Assembly: GCA_029931535.1 (NCBI GenBank)
Contig: JAQPZY010001579.1
Location: 1,168,501-1,232,500 of the forward strand
Direction of reading: 5' to 3'
Source: Margaritifera margaritifera
Lineage: Eukaryota; Mollusca; Bivalvia; Unionida; Margaritiferidae
Length of the DNA stretch: 64,000 nt
The notes beneath the pieces were generated by a model that saw only the letters and a program-made list of their open reading frames with translations, did not search any database and was not told where the DNA came from. The position numbers and the translations under genes are program-made. Positions 26,451-39,875 of the stretch are shown in pieces; the stretch's first letter is position 1, and every line of letters begins with the position of its first letter.

Positions 26451-28537
26451 TAAAAGTTTCCCAATGTTTCAAGCTAAACAAGCACTAAACACAAAAGCCA
26501 AGAAGATTTGTTTATCAATGAAACTGTCATATAAACATCGTAACAAAGTAAAATTCAAAGGTCACTATGTCTAGTTAACAGATTGTTTCTTTGTCAGACA
26601 ATAAATAAAGGTATCACAACTAAACATATTTCAAAGGTGACTAGGTCCAGTTTACACATTGTTTTTTCGTCAGACAATCTTCAGAGGTGTTGCCGACTAA
26701 ACTTGCTACAGCTAGCTCAACTGACTGAAGGCTAAACTGCTCACAGTTAGCTCATTCAATGGGGGTAGAGGAAGGCAACTTCTTTAGTGAACAACAGTGT
26801 GGTAAATTTCAAAGCTCAATTTCTCAGTAATTAGGGGTCACGCTGCCTGGTGAAGTGGGCAACTAAGTCGCCGAAAAATTGTAAACTTCGCCTTCTTCTA
26901 TTAAGAAAGAGAAACGACTTTGCCCTGTAATTTTCTTTTAGATCTACACCGAGTGACAGCAGTTTATGGCTTTTGAGATGCTCCCTCAACCCAGCCAAGT
27001 ATTTGTTAAGGCCCAGTTGCTTGTTGCCTTGGCAGGTGTTCATATCAACTGCATCAACAAAACAACTCTTGCACATTCACATACATTCTTTTTTAATAGC
27101 TGATTGACCAATTAAGTCTCTCACAACCCCCACCCCCGCAAGATATCGCTGCCCGATTTCCGCAAGTTATCATATGAGGATGAAAACTTAACTTGTATTT
27201 TGAAACTAAATCATCTATATGTAAATAACAATTTGTGTTTTGAGAATAGAATTGGTGAAAGCACTTTCTAAATGTATATAATGAAGATTTTAACTGCCAT
27301 GCTTGCATTAATTTCTTCATAAAATCAGTTTGAAACCATAAGTGAACCTGCTAAGGGGTAATAACTGCACACATCACTATAAGAAGTAATAATTGCACAC
27401 ATCACTATGTCTTGGAAGTACATCTTTATTAGACTGTCTGTTTTGTAATTCACTGGGCACATCTATTTAAGGAAATTATACGATTCGTAGAAAGCAAAGT
27501 GTAAATATTATGTGATAAAAGATTTAGCCTAAAAATAAAGAAGTTCTGGTCAGAAACATATGGGACAATGCTTGCGGAATACAGAAACAGTGTAACTTAA
27601 GGTCAAGGTTGTTTTCTTACATCACTCATTTTTGTCACAATACGAGTAAAAGTAGCAATGAAAAAAAATATCCAACCAATACACGACATTATTACGAGTA
27701 CATAGACAAATATTAAAACCATACATGTTCAATCCTCTCTAGGGATTGTTTTAACGAAGCTAGAAAGTGAGTGGTAATATGAAGAAAATCCCTGTTTCTA
27801 AAAATAGATGCATCTACTTTTAAAAACTTCTCCAAAAAAATGAGTCAAAATATTCACATTTAATTTGGAATCAGCTTCCTCAAAATGCAGTTGGATGAAC
27901 ACCATGATGTTGAAGACACATGTACATGTCCTCTCATGTCCGTGTTATAGCCTAATATAGGGGTTGTTTCAAACTAGTTTATAAATGTTTTTGACTGCCA
28001 TTTTCTAGTAAAGAAACTAACAAAAAATACAATTTCTTCTTTAAATGGCAGTTGCTTAAGTATTTTTACCTATTTGTAATTACAATACTGTAATCTAGGT
28101 ACTCCTGTCAGTTTAAATTAATTACAATGTAAGTTTCTGCTATGCGTTTTTCAAAGTCGTATGGCCAAAATACAATGCATATTTGTCTCCATCTAAACAC
28201 ACACACTTTCAAGTATGAATACACTGCATATGTGTATAATACATTCATACACTTACAAAATGTGTTTATAATATACATACAACATAGGGAATTTTCTACT
28301 TGAAGATATAGTATTGCTTCAAACCAATGTTAAGTGCAAATATGCATAATGAGACATACATTACACAGCTCAAATAAGAGAACCAGAGCGTGCACACAAA
28401 CACACACACATATATACATGTATTTACTGTGTTTCTTGCTATGCTGCCTCTTCTCCCTGTTCTGCTCTCATTTATCCCTATTTTTTTCAAAAGAACTTCT
28501 CTCTAAATTTAAAGTCTAGCTTGACCCCTGAGTAATG
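24618..28537. repeat. 3.9-kb inverted repeat (arms ~1.7 kb)
   Basis: The left arm (24618-26376) and right arm (26853-28537) are reverse complements along almost their whole length with substitutions and small indels. Matching landmarks are GATCAAGCTAGA/TCTAGCTTGACC at the outer ends, TTTTGGCCATACGACT/AGTCGTATGGCCAAAA, GTTTCAAACTAGTTT, CAGGGATTTTCTTAATATTA against its complement at 27790, GGTTCACTTATGGTTTCAAA, and AATAGAAGAAGGC at the inner ends. The 0.48-kb centre contains a (TA)n run. No reading frame or transposase was recognised. It lies in SHMT intron 3. Confidence 0.9.
26388..26441. repeat. (TA)n microsatellite at palindrome centre
   Basis: A pure TA run of about 50 nt at the inner edge of the left arm, followed by CACACACA. 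Confidence 0.97.
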
Positions 28538-29698
28538 ATGTTTGTTTCTTATTCTAATGGGGGTTTTTTGTTGTTGCAATTAGTAGGCTTATATATATAT
28601 GTCTAGATGAGACAATACTAAATATCTGTCTTAGTGTTACTGCTTGAGGTTGCATCACACTGCATGTCAAAGCATAAGCATAATAATGATGAAAACTGTA
28701 AACTTTAGCCGGTGTTTGCAGACAAGAGATTTGCTATAAATTACCATGAAGCCACATGTTAATGTATTTTTTTCATTGCTGGAAGCCGAATACCTCGGAC
28801 ATACACCCCATTTTGGGCCCCTCTGCAATGAGTTTCTTACAGCCATGTGTGATGGCTGTCGCTTAAAAGGGATTGAATTGAAGTGTTCATAACGTAACAA
28901 TGACTTGGCATCTAAAGCAGTAATGTGTACGGATTATTTGTGATAGATTCCCAGACCATGAGATTTGTAATGCATTCGCTTTGTTTCAGCCTAGCACTTT
29001 TCCTGAAAATGTTTGTGACATACCACAGTTTGGTAATGATGACATGGGTATTTTGAATACACATTACAGTCAACCATGAGGGAACAGTGATGCAATCATC
29101 AGTGACAACGATGTAAAGAAGGAGTACAGGATTCTCAAGTATCTTGTGTACAACAATTATAGAGGACTGTAAGCAGCTGAATCACTTATAAAACTAGATA
29201 CAATAAAAGGACAGCACCTGAATGTGAATCATTTGATAAAAATTTTGCAGGTACCTCCTGTGTCAAGTGTGGAGTGTGCAGTGTGGATTTTTTCGGGATA
29301 AATTTTATAAAAATGAAGCTGTGGTGCAGGCTGAGTGTTGACACAATTGACGATCTTATGAGAATAAATCTTGTTGGTGTTGATATAAAAGACTTCAATC
29401 CAATGCCAGCGGTTAGAAAGGGGAAGGAAAATCAAAACAAACATCTGTATCAACAAAACAAAAAGAATGCTTTTGCCAAACAAATGCACTATAAGTGAGT
29501 GAATTTACCATAGTGCAAATGTGGCAATGTCATGATTGGTAATAGGAATACTATGTAAATATGTTTTGTTAAAAAAAATACTAAAAAAAAACTTGTGGGG
29601 AAATCTGTAGCAAATCATAGGGATAAACTTATGGTTTGCTGCTACCACCTGACAAGACCTATGAAGGGGTCAAAAGTTTTCTGTTTTAAATGAATATA

Positions 29699-30022
29699 CA
29701 GCTCTCCCCCATTATAACATGCCTCATTATAATGCTATTCTGGACATAACGCGGACCCCATGACCAAAATCATACCAATGTATAACAATGAGGATTGAAA
29801 GAAGACAAGGTGAAACTTCATATTATATTTTCATTTCCTTTTCAAAACAACATTTTTTAATAAATTTTGATAGTGCATGCTATACCATGGTTCCATATAT
29901 TAAGCTATTCTCAATATATTGTGGTTCAGTATATATTGATGTACTTGGTATAACGCGGTTCAATACATAACACGGTCAGTGGTGATGGCCCCCGACTACC
30001 GCGTTACAATGAGGGAGAGCTG
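29699..30022. mobile_element. 324-bp Tigger-like MITE with TA duplication
   Basis: Inverted ends are CAGCTCTCCCCCATTATAAC and, at the right, GCGTTACAATGAGGGAGAGC then TG. TA flanks both sides (29697-29698 and 30023-30024), as for Tc1/mariner-type insertion. It has no coding capacity. A second motif pair (ATAACGCGG near 29745 and 29950) lies inside. Confidence 0.85.
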
Positions 30023-30239
30023 TATATTACAAACAGAAGATTCATGTGTGTCTATGAAGTGCATCAAAATGTCCAGTTGCACTCAGGGAAAATGTAATAT
30101 ATATATTATTTAAAATTACACAAAATATATAATTATATACCTGATAAATGATAAATACTTTGAATTTAATAAGCAATGGATGATTAAAGAGATTTCCACA
30201 TAATGCTATGTTTCTCCAGCATTGAGGCATTCCAAATAA

Positions 30240-30400
30240 TCACCAAAGTCACTGGAGTGTGAAAAATAGGTCACTGTGACATCCTTTTGCCGTGATGACC
30301 AATACCCTCCATAATAAATACACCCATCAAGTTTCATGAATGTACATACAATAATGTCAGAGAAAATTACCTTAATGCAAACTCTTCATGTTGACGCATA
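30240..30400. repeat. single unit related to the 23.4-kb array
   Basis: It shares GAGTGTGAAAAATAGGTCAC, CACCCATCAAGTTTCATGA and GTACATACAA.A.TGTCAGA with the array at 23400-24090. Confidence 0.7.
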
Positions 30401-31167
30401 TGTCAACAACAACCATGACGCTAGTAGAAAAGTATATCTGTTCTCCATTGCTTTACAAGTGAGGTAACAAGGTGATAAAATCTAAAAGCTGATAGTATGA
30501 ATTGGCAATAAATTAGTCACAGTTTATTTTCCCTTTATTTGACTGGAATGGGGGGAGATAGGTGTTAACACTGACTGATATGGACTAAAGTTTGTAGACA
30601 AATTGCTACCAATTTTATTCCAATAAAACTAATCTGTTGCTGTGCCATAAAACAAGAAACCTAATCAATATAAACCATAAACATACTTAGCATGAAAGCA
30701 GTATGTTTCCGCTTTATTCAAAATTATTCTTCTGTCCTCCTGTTCCATTAGCGACATTCCACTAAAGCCGCATTTAGCATATCAAATATTTTAACTATTG
30801 TGCTGATCTCACAAATAAATACAGGTTTACAGTACTTGTATGAACAGCAAACAGCAAATTTACAACAGCATACACTAGGATACACATGGATGGGGTATCA
30901 AATAGTCCATCTATTTTTCTTTCAAACTATATAAAAAACATGAAGCTGGTCATGGACTGCATGTCAAGCTCGTTCCCAAGATATTTCAAATCCGAAGAGA
31001 ATGGGATAAAACGGTAATGAAATAAAAGGGAAGTAAAAGCCTTAAAATTGAGGTTAATCTAGAGTATGAACGAATGTACTGACATGCACATGGATTACAA
31101 AGTAATCAATATGATGAAATTCTGCCGAGGCAGACTCAATAAAAATGTGGATACAACAGGGAATGTG

Positions 31168-31252
31168 TAACCATACATCATATTCCTATGTGGGTAAAAC
31201 CAGGAATGTGTAACCATGCGTCATACCCCTATGTGCATACATCTAGGAATGT
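31168..31252. repeat. two outlying copies of the 43-bp minisatellite
   Basis: CATATTCCTATGTGGGTAAA, AACCAGGAATGTGTAACCAT and GCGTCATACCCCTATGTG match the 32.3-kb array unit, 1 kb away. Confidence 0.85.
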
Positions 31253-32263
31253 CAGGGATAGAAAAATCCATTGCACGGAAGCCCAGGACAACTAAAACTT
31301 AATGCTGGTCAAAATCACTGACAGGCAAGTGAAAGTATTATTAACAAATTAGCACGTTCAAAATTATAATGGAATTTACATCTTTTCCAGCTACAAACAT
31401 GATCATTAAATTGTCCCTCTGGGTGCCTGCAACATGTTGCCTTAATTATCTCCATACATTTATGTATCTGAGTTCTAAGTGTTTGCTATCAGTAGGAGGC
31501 CACACTAATCCTCATGTGTTGGCTACTTGTTATCTGATTAAGTAATCACAGTCTATACTACCAGCCCCTCCGAGTGAACCCTTACAGAAACAAGACTCAT
31601 GAATGTTCGCCTTCTATCAACACACCAACATATGAGGTATCTTTCCTTTTTGGCTTGACACACTTAATGTCTCTGATGTAGTATTACTATTCCTGATTTG
31701 GTCTGTTGAAGAATTGGACACTCGCTGTAGAGCATGTGACAGTTCTTTCTGTTGGCTAACTTTAGCTGAAGGAATATTGCAAATTTTAATAATCAAATCA
31801 ATTACAACTATTGCTGCATATTTTGTTGTGTCATGGCTAAACAAAAGTACCACATCGATTGTTTACAGTTTAGAGATGAGATTAATAATAGCATTGGATA
31901 AACGATAACCTGACCTGTAATGATGTAAACTCAGATCAAGATAAAACATGGATAAATCTGTGGTCAGGGGTGACCAACTTGCAGCTGACTGACAAGAAGA
32001 CAGCATTAAAAAAGGTAATTGTTTGATTATCTTTTATTAGCTGATGTTAATAGATTAAATAAGTGCGTAAACTTGTACGACCCTTTTCCATTACCAGGAA
32101 TAATGGTGAGTTACAAGTATTGTGTGCAATTAAGACAAACCAGATATATGACAAAAGCTGTTGAATAATTTTATTATGGCAATCTTGGGGACAAATGAAG
32201 TAATTTACCAGGAAACCAGAAAAATCTGCTGGGCAACTGGATTTCAAGGCATTTTTCTACCCA

Positions 32264-32668
32264 GGATGCATAACCATGCATCATACCCCTATGTGGGTAC
32301 AACTAAGAATGTGCAACCATGCATCATGCCCCTATGTGGGTACAACTAGGAATTTGTGGCCATGCATCACAGCCCTATGTGGGTACAACTAGGACAGTGT
32401 GGCTATGCATCATAGCCCTATGTGGGCACAACTAGGAATATGTAACCATGCATCATGCCTCTATGTGGGTACAACTAGGAATGTGTGGCCATGCATCATA
32501 GCCCTGTGTCAGTACAACTAGGAATGTGTAACCATGCATCATGCCCCTCTGTGGGTACAACTAGGAATGTGTAACCATGCATCATGCCCCTATGTGGGTA
32601 CAACTAGGAATGTGTAACCATGCATCATGCCCCTATGTGGGCATGAATCTGTGGCCATGCATCATACC
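32264..32668. repeat. 43-bp minisatellite, ~9 copies
   Basis: The unit reads AACCATGCATCATGCCCCTA then TGTGGGTACAACTAGGAATGTGT. Variants carry GGCCATGCATCATAGCCC. Confidence 0.95.
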
Positions 32669-32820
32669 CATCTACTTCTCTGTTACTCCAACACACCCTT
32701 CTCATTCCTACTACCCATACACCTTAACCCAAACCATGGTTGTAGATCAAAACTCTATGTTTCTTGTGCTCAACTACAAACCATCCATATCATCAAGCAA
32801 AGTGTCAAATCTCTGTAATG

Positions 32821-34806
32821 CATACATGCCAACCCCTAGAGCGGTACAAGTGTAACCTTCATGGTAAAAAAGCGTAATCTGAGCATAAAAGTGTAATCTA
32901 TATATTACACGCCATAATTACAATAAACTGTATGAAAAATGTGCATTAATTGTTGCTACTAACCTGGATCTGCAGCTGATTAAAATTCTTATCACAAATG
33001 GGCAAAATCCGTGTGGATTAGTACCAGAGTACAAACACAAAACATACTGACAAATCATTTATATACAACACTCATTTTAACTAGTCCATACATGTGATTC
33101 TACCGGCGGTAGGCCAAAAATACCGTTTTAAAGGCCGTCTTCCGCACATACCGTTTAGTAGTTGAAATCTACCGCTTTTGAAAATTGAAAGAATGTAACA
33201 AATTTTTTATTAAAAACACCCAAACACTGTATTTTTTCTGTCAACGCATTAGAGAAACCAGCCAGAACCAGTCTACTGGGGATAACAAATGACCGGTGAG
33301 ATGATGCGTGGCAGAGCAATAGGATAATTGTTAAAGAACAGCTGACATGTGTACACAGAAACTGCTAATTGATTACCTTATTCTTGGAATTGAGGAGTTT
33401 AAGGCCAAATGCGGGATGTTTTTTGACGTGTTATAAGTAATAAAGTGATGAAAGGTGGACAATGATATCTTTAGAGCCTTTGAAGAAAATCGGCTGACCC
33501 ATGGCAGAGGGGAGATAAAATGAAGAGGCCGACCATAAAAAATGATTTTGGCAGATACACTAGAGTAATTTTTATTTTTGTCCTGTTTAAGTGTTACTGA
33601 ATATTTCCAGATGTTTTAAGAGGACAGCTCTTACATTTTTTGTTCAATTCTAAACCTGTGCTTACTCCCAATGCTAAGAAATCACTAGCTAAGAAATATT
33701 ACATGTTAAACAATGCTTGGATATCAGAGTTTAAGTGTGTGCAGGTGAGTAGCAAAGGTCCAGAGTTTGTATTGTGTGTTTCAAAGGTTTGCAGCTTTTG
33801 TATTTCATAAACTATTTGAAGTTTTCATACACTTACATTTAGTGCAAGTCCTTGATAAAATATATCAGTTCAAAATATATTACAAGATAATTAATTTTTT
33901 AAGTTTGGATAAATTATTCATAAATTATTGTAACATTTTCCATCAGAATCTGATTCATGTTAAAACTTGCTGGTTTATTATAGTTTGAAGAGAATACATA
34001 TTATGGCACAAGAAAGCACTTGTTTTGTTTTCCATCCCCTTGAAACATAAAATTATGCCGATATAAAATCTACTGGTTTAGAGGCCAGATCAAAAATTTG
34101 TAAATCTACTGGTTTGAAATCCGAGTTCTGTCACATGTATGCTAGTCTACATGTTGAACTTTCACTGAATGATCGTAAAGTCAAGTCCACAAATTCTGCA
34201 ACGAGCATAACGATGTGCTTAACCTGAGTGCTGTATTACATCACTTTCATATTCTTCTCTTTAAAATTGTAAAGCACTATTGTTTTTCCTTTTTATGATC
34301 TGACATTTTTCATAGTTACAGATCCCTCTCCACTAACATTTCTCAGTCATATAACATCATGAGTCACATCAATAAAGCCTGTTTTGCTTAACATCTAGCA
34401 CCATTTTTTTAAAGTATAGACTGGTACGCTACCTAATTATATTATCAAAATATAATAAACCTGTGAGAAAAATTTTATATATTGAAGAAACCTGTCTATT
34501 TTCTTGGAAATGTGTCATACAGAGCTGCTATAAGTAGAAAGTAAGGAAAGTACATGTAGGTATATGTGGGACAAATGTACTCTTACACTATTCATATGCA
34601 AGTCTTTTTTAGAATATCCTCAAATTTATATGATCTGTGGGATTAAAGAGATGATAATAAAAATGACAAACACAAATTTTTATTGCTTTATTTTTATTTT
34701 TTGTAATGTATGGAAAAAGCATAATCTATATACAGGCAAGCATAAGACGTAATTAAGTGAAAAAAGCGTAATGATTATGCTAAAAGCGTGATGGTTGGCA
34801 TGTATG
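32821..34806. mobile_element. 2.0-kb DNA element with 14-bp TIR and perfect 7-bp TSD
   Basis: The ends are CATACATGCCAACC (32821) and GGTTGGCATGTATG (ending 34806), perfect inverted repeats. TGTAATG flanks both sides exactly (32814-32820 and 34807-34813). Subterminal AAAAAAGCGTAAT motifs occur near both ends (about 32868 and 34761). The interior is AT-rich with a CTACCGGCGGTAGG palindrome near 33102 and no recognisable transposase. The superfamily is not assigned. Confidence 0.8.
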
Positions 34807-35435
34807 TGTAATGTAGAGTGTAAAACAACAAACAAACATCAATGGCAGTATGGCCAGATTACAAGTAATGAAATATACAGCAGGTCACAGTCACCCAGGT
34901 TTCATTGATGGTTCTAGTACTCCTCTTGAAACATTTACAAAACAAGTCATATGACTCTCCAAGCAATAGTCTGTGAAATTGACCTACATGTAAAACATAA
35001 CTTCAGTTTTGATGCCAGATGAACAGACCAACATCATCAATACTTAAGCTAAAACTGCTTCACAATCTGGCCCCCACCCCCCAAAAAGGTTGCACAATAT
35101 AATTCAGGCACTATTTCATGCAAATGCACTCATGGATGAGGACAAACTGAGCCTCTATATCAAATTTCATTCAAAAAAGCTGATAATAAGAGTACATTCT
35201 TCCAAGACCTCCAGTTTCTGGTACTGCACTGTCAATTGATAAATTAAATCTACAGTTTTCTGTATAAGACACAAAATTTTTAGAAAACAAGACCAATGAC
35301 TTCCATTTTTAAAATTCAGCAGCAAGTTCTGTTTTCAGATACTTTTTGAAAAGTGTTACATCTGCTTCAGGATGGATGAAGTTAAGTTGATGTGTTAATG
35401 GAGAGACAAAAATGCACATAATAAGATCCAATTAC

Positions 35436-35515
35436 CTGGCACCTGGGTAACCCTCTGAATATTTGTTTGTCAGACATGATCCTAGTGCCTCCTGCACAGC
35501 CCTGCTGGCAAAATT
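35436..35515 (-). CDS. SHMT2-like: SHMT coding exon 3
   Basis: The exon is 80 nt, from acceptor TTTGCAG to donor AG|GTAATT. It encodes [20 protein letters not shown] followed by EGYPGA and two bases of an arginine codon. This is the highly conserved SHMT block around [14 protein letters not shown], which helps form the substrate pocket and subunit interface. It joins exon 2 (…ELIASE) to give the family hallmark ELIASENFASRAV. No frameshift or stop is present. Confidence 0.97.
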
Positions 35516-35973
35516 CTGCAAATATCAATAGATAAATTGTCAAGATATGGATAAAAATATGTTTTCTTGAGTTCACTGATACAATTAAAGAATAAACAAA
35601 AATCTATACCACTCAATAAATTGTTGAAAAGAAATCATTACAGAAGCACAAAAATGGTGTAAATTACTCACTAAGACCATTATGGATACAGGAAAAACTT
35701 GAACCCAATAAGCAAATTCTATTTTCTACATCAAGCTATATGATAATTAAAGTTTGCCAATTGGAAATCATACAACAGCCTAAAATCTGTGTGGGAGTAA
35801 AAAAAAATTAATATCCACTTTATTAAAAGTAACTGCTTTCATTAACAATACAAACTTGCCAAAATTGATAAAGTTACCATGGAATTTGCCAAGTGAAACA
35901 AAAAACATTTAAGCTAATGATGAGTTATTTTCTAGTATACAGTAATACCCTTGTGTACAAAAAGCTGCATTAC
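35516..35973 (-). other. SHMT intron 2 (458 bp)
   Basis: A short GT-AG intron between two confidently placed exons. It is AT-rich with no recognisable repeat or RNA gene. Confidence 0.93.
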
Positions 35974-36120
35974 CTCTGAAGCTATCAGCTCTATTCCTGT
36001 GACCTGTCGGTTTTTTTCTTTCTGAATAATGCTGAAGAGTTCTGGATCATCATCACTCAATGCTTCCTTCCCTGTCCAAAGACAACGTCTACTGGAGCAC
36101 CATAATGGACGTAAAAAGGA
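35974..36120 (-). CDS. SHMT2-like: SHMT coding exon 2
   Basis: The exon is 147 nt (49 codons, phase 0 at both ends), after an acceptor TTCCCTTCCTCAG and before the donor GAG|GTAATG. Residues 16-30 ([15 protein letters not shown]) continue the basic leader. Then comes the SHMT N-terminal segment [33 protein letters not shown], which matches the family pattern ([35 protein letters not shown]) with no gap. The leader before WTG is longer than cytosolic SHMT usually has and is arginine-rich, which favours the mitochondrial isozyme. Confidence 0.93.
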
Positions 36121-37803
36121 CTGAGGAAGGGAAAATAATGATAATATATAATGTTAAAGTACAACTATGGGAATTGACCTATCAAGAGAGCAAAAATAAC
36201 CACACATACTCATTAGCATAGTACAGAATATAAAATCTGAATATTTTATATTGACACTTACCTGATGTGAATTAGTGTTAATATTTTAATGTATACTGAG
36301 AATGTAATCAAAAATGTTTGAGAAATGTTGAAATTGTGATGATTTGAATTTGTATATGATATACAATGGCAGTTGGATTGGTGACAGACATTAGACCTGA
36401 ATGTTCGACAAGATGCCAGTATGCCTGTAAATCACATGATACCTTACACCTTTTCCAGCAACATTATGGTCAGTGGTCCATATGTATCGGCATGTTTTAG
36501 GGTTTAACTGATGTACAGCAGTAAATAAATTGTACAAAAATGCCTTTTTTTCTACATTTCTAGCAGAAAGAATTTTTTCACCATACCTATACATTTCTTA
36601 AAAATGTTTATATATTTTCTAGCAACATTTATAAAATTCCTGGAAATATTGGATATATGCCTTCACCTAACAAGGATATGCAACATGAAAAATATAAACC
36701 AGATTTCAGGGGTTTATTAACAAATTTACTGATTCACCCATGCTCTTCTGTCTACTGCCACATGTCAGTCAAACAGTTTATCTTAAAGTATAATTATGTA
36801 ACTTGATACAAAATAATTTTTTTTAAAAATTTAAAAAATTAATTTTTTTTTAAATTAAAAACCTCTCCCTTTTATTTTGAAAGAAATATTTAAAATTTTA
36901 GTTTTAATTTTTTATCTACTGTTACAATAGGGGTAAAGTAACAAAAGAAAAGACTCAAACAAGCTTTCAAGATTTAAAATACAAATCTTTAATTTCCTAA
37001 AATATTAAAATATTTCAACAAACAATTAAAGTGAAAGAATTAAAAATAACTTACAGTATAGAATATCCTTAAAAGTCCTAAATTGTTTTAAAGTTCACTG
37101 ATCCGGAAGTCAATCCAAATATTCAGAATGTAGTATGTTCCGAAAGAAGTAACCTTCACTGTACTAATGTGTTAATAAGAATAAGTTATATCCAAGTAAT
37201 CCTTGCTAATATGGAATATCACAAGTTCTAGAAATGTTTCCGATAATTCCACGGAGCTGTATAATTATTAAGGTTGAAGAAACAGTACTAATCCAGAATG
37301 CACTGTATTAAAATATCACAAAAGTAGAATATCCCACACACAAAATGAACCAAATTCGTTTATGACCTCTCAATCCAATGTAACTATGAAGAATGACAGA
37401 ATACATTATTTATCCTATAATATAGTCTCCCACTATGGAGAAACAAAATAAAACCCATTACGTCTTTGATAAACAACTGGGCATTTCAAAATATTACAAC
37501 CCTCTCCAAACCAATCAGAAATTAGGTTATGTGTGTCATCTCTAAAGTACCAGTGTCCAGACATTATAAACAGTAAATAACGTATTGATTCATAGAATCG
37601 AGGTCAAAAGTTCAACTCTTCATGCGCGCTAAAACCACGTGATATGACTAAAGCTTCAGTGAAATATCGATCGAGCCTACCGTATGTGTACTCACGGCAA
37701 GACGACAGCTGTTAGACTAAGAACAGAGATCATCAATTAATAAACTATACCATTATTAAAAGAAAAATGATATATAATTTTGTAACACTAGTATAGTTTT
37801 TTT

Positions 37804-37922
37804 TCTGAGGAAGTAAGTTAATTCACATCAAGTACATTTCAAGTAACAAGAGAGAAAGTATATTTTCTGAGGAAGTAAGTTAATTCACATACAAGTACAT
37901 TTCAAGTAACAAGAGAGAAAGT
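37804..37922. repeat. ~60-bp tandem duplication
   Basis: TTCTGAGGAAGTAAGTTAAT and the following text through CAAGTAACAAGAGAGAAAGTA are repeated once. Confidence 0.95.
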
Positions 37923-39672
37923 ATGTGCATTATCTGGGTGCGTTATGAATTAATTAACAGACTGAAAATAGGTACAGCTCTACAAATAGCCTTCTGGTTG
38001 ATTTGTCAATTAAGTTTCTCACTGATTAAGAACTTTAAGAACTTTTTAAAATAAAGTAAAATAAATCCTAAACATAATTGAATACAATATGCCTATGATT
38101 TGTCTGACTATAGTAGAGTCTCTGCAAGACTTCTTGGGCCTAAATGAAAAACAGGCTTTTTTTCTTTGCATGCAAACCCTATAAATTTGTCCAATCATAC
38201 AAAAATAAAAAGATGGATTTTCTGAATGTTATGAGAAGTCCAGACTTCATTTCGTTTGTAGGTAATAGTATTAGATATTATGTGATTACTATAACTCCCA
38301 ATATTCTTAAGTGCTTCCTGGACATTGACTGGAAAGAATGCTTCAATAACAGCTAGCTTCATGCACTATTTGCTGATTATGGTCAAATTTAAAGCAAGTT
38401 ATATCAGACTAATGCAAATTATGTAAATAATTATATAGGCAGTGCATATCTAACTATTGTAAAACATTGTGTTGTTAAGTAATACAGCAAGGTCTTTCTC
38501 AAGGGAATGAAATTTCGGTCACACAAGTATGGTTCACTTTCGATCAATCGAGGGGTGGGGGAAATGAGTAATAAAAAAAATCATATTCCAACTGACTGAC
38601 CCAATAATTCTTTTCTAGCATGAAACCAGAAAGACATATTTTTTTTGTAGGCATTATAGGTCAATATTACTTGTTATATATCATTGCTGTGTTTCGTCAT
38701 GAGTCCGTGTTTGGATTTAAAGACTTATGATCAGTTTATCAGAACCTATCAACCATACATTTTAATCAGTTGGAGATATTTTCTAGAATTTTCATGGAAA
38801 AAATCACACTTGCATTCTTGGAAACATTTCTCTGTTCCAAGTTGATGGAATTATCACCATGACCAGGTAAACTTTTTTACAAAACTCCTAATATCTGACA
38901 ATGGTGATCAATGATCGATTAGTGGAAAACCTGTGCAATATGAAAAGCTGAATGGGGAATTTGTCAAGAATTTTGCCCATATGACCCATATCCCTTGGGC
39001 CTGTCCAGTCTGGCCTAACACAGTAACAGGCTAAATCAGTTTTTATATTTAACTGATCACTGATTTAGTGATTAAAATCTGATGCTTGGCTTGTTTTCTA
39101 TTTAACTTGATGAGGTGATAAACTTCATAAACAGAATTAAACTGGAAATATTCAAAGCAAGTTAATTTTAATTAACTTTTTTTTAATAACAGTTATTTAC
39201 TAAATTCTGAATTCAGTTCACTGTATGGATTTAGAAGAGCATTGTAATGAGTGTGCATTATTGGTTTGAGGAGTAACATATAATTACAACTTGTGTGCAA
39301 CTCAAGAATATGGTATTTCATGCAAAAATGTTAGAGTGGCGCTTTGTAAGAAAGCACAGAAAGGCTTCAGAAGTACCTGAAACACAGAAAATGTCAGTTT
39401 ATTCTTAAGTTGGATGTTCACAAAAGATTTATATATAACCATATGTAAGAAATATGCCAATTTCAGAATGAAATAACACGAGGTCAAGAATTTGCAAAAA
39501 ATTACAAAAAGACCAATATCAAAAGTGGTGGACGATACACATGTTTCAACGCTTCCTGTGAATTTATTTCAAAGATATCATAAAGATGCATTCATTTTTC
39601 AAATTCTGCACCCTCAAATTATGCAGAAAACATTCCTTTCTCATATATTTTAGAATTTTGAAAAAATCGTCT

Positions 39673-39875
39673 CCTGGTGCTACTTAATGTTGAAAAAAAA
39701 TCAATAGCCTGAAGGAAAAAACAAAATCATATCGAATGACACAAGTTCCTCAGATTACTGCAATGACACTTAACCCTGTCTATCGTACTATAATCTGAGG
39801 AACTTTTGTCATTCGGTATGATTTTTTCCTTCAAGCTATTGTTTTCTTTTTTTCAACATCAAGCTTGCGCCAGCT
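39673..39875. repeat. hairpin/foldback element A in SHMT intron 1
   Basis: The two arms, about 39673-39757 and 39790-39875, are reverse complements with a few mismatches. Examples are ACAAGTTCCTCAGATTA against TAATCTGAGGAACTTTTGT and AGCCTGAAGGAAAAAA against TTTTTTCCTTCAAGCT. The loop is about 32 nt. No coding sequence is present. Confidence 0.85.

Larger units (their letters stand above)
16114..35435 (-). other. SHMT intron 3 (~19.3 kb)
   Basis: A GT-AG intron bounded by conserved exons. It carries most of the window's mobile DNA: two SINEs, a 145-bp array, a 2.6-kb tandem-repeat element, a SINE-interrupted array, a 3.9-kb inverted repeat, a TA-flanked MITE, a 43-bp minisatellite and a 2.0-kb DNA element, each listed separately. 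Stretches 21.9-23.4, 28.6-29.7, 30.4-31.1, 31.3-32.2 and 34.8-35.4 kb show nothing I can assign. Confidence 0.93.

Noticed and set aside
35382..35576. 64-codon minus-strand open frame over SHMT exon 3
   Set aside because: It is out of frame with the conserved NFASRAV…YSEGYPG reading and includes intron sequence.
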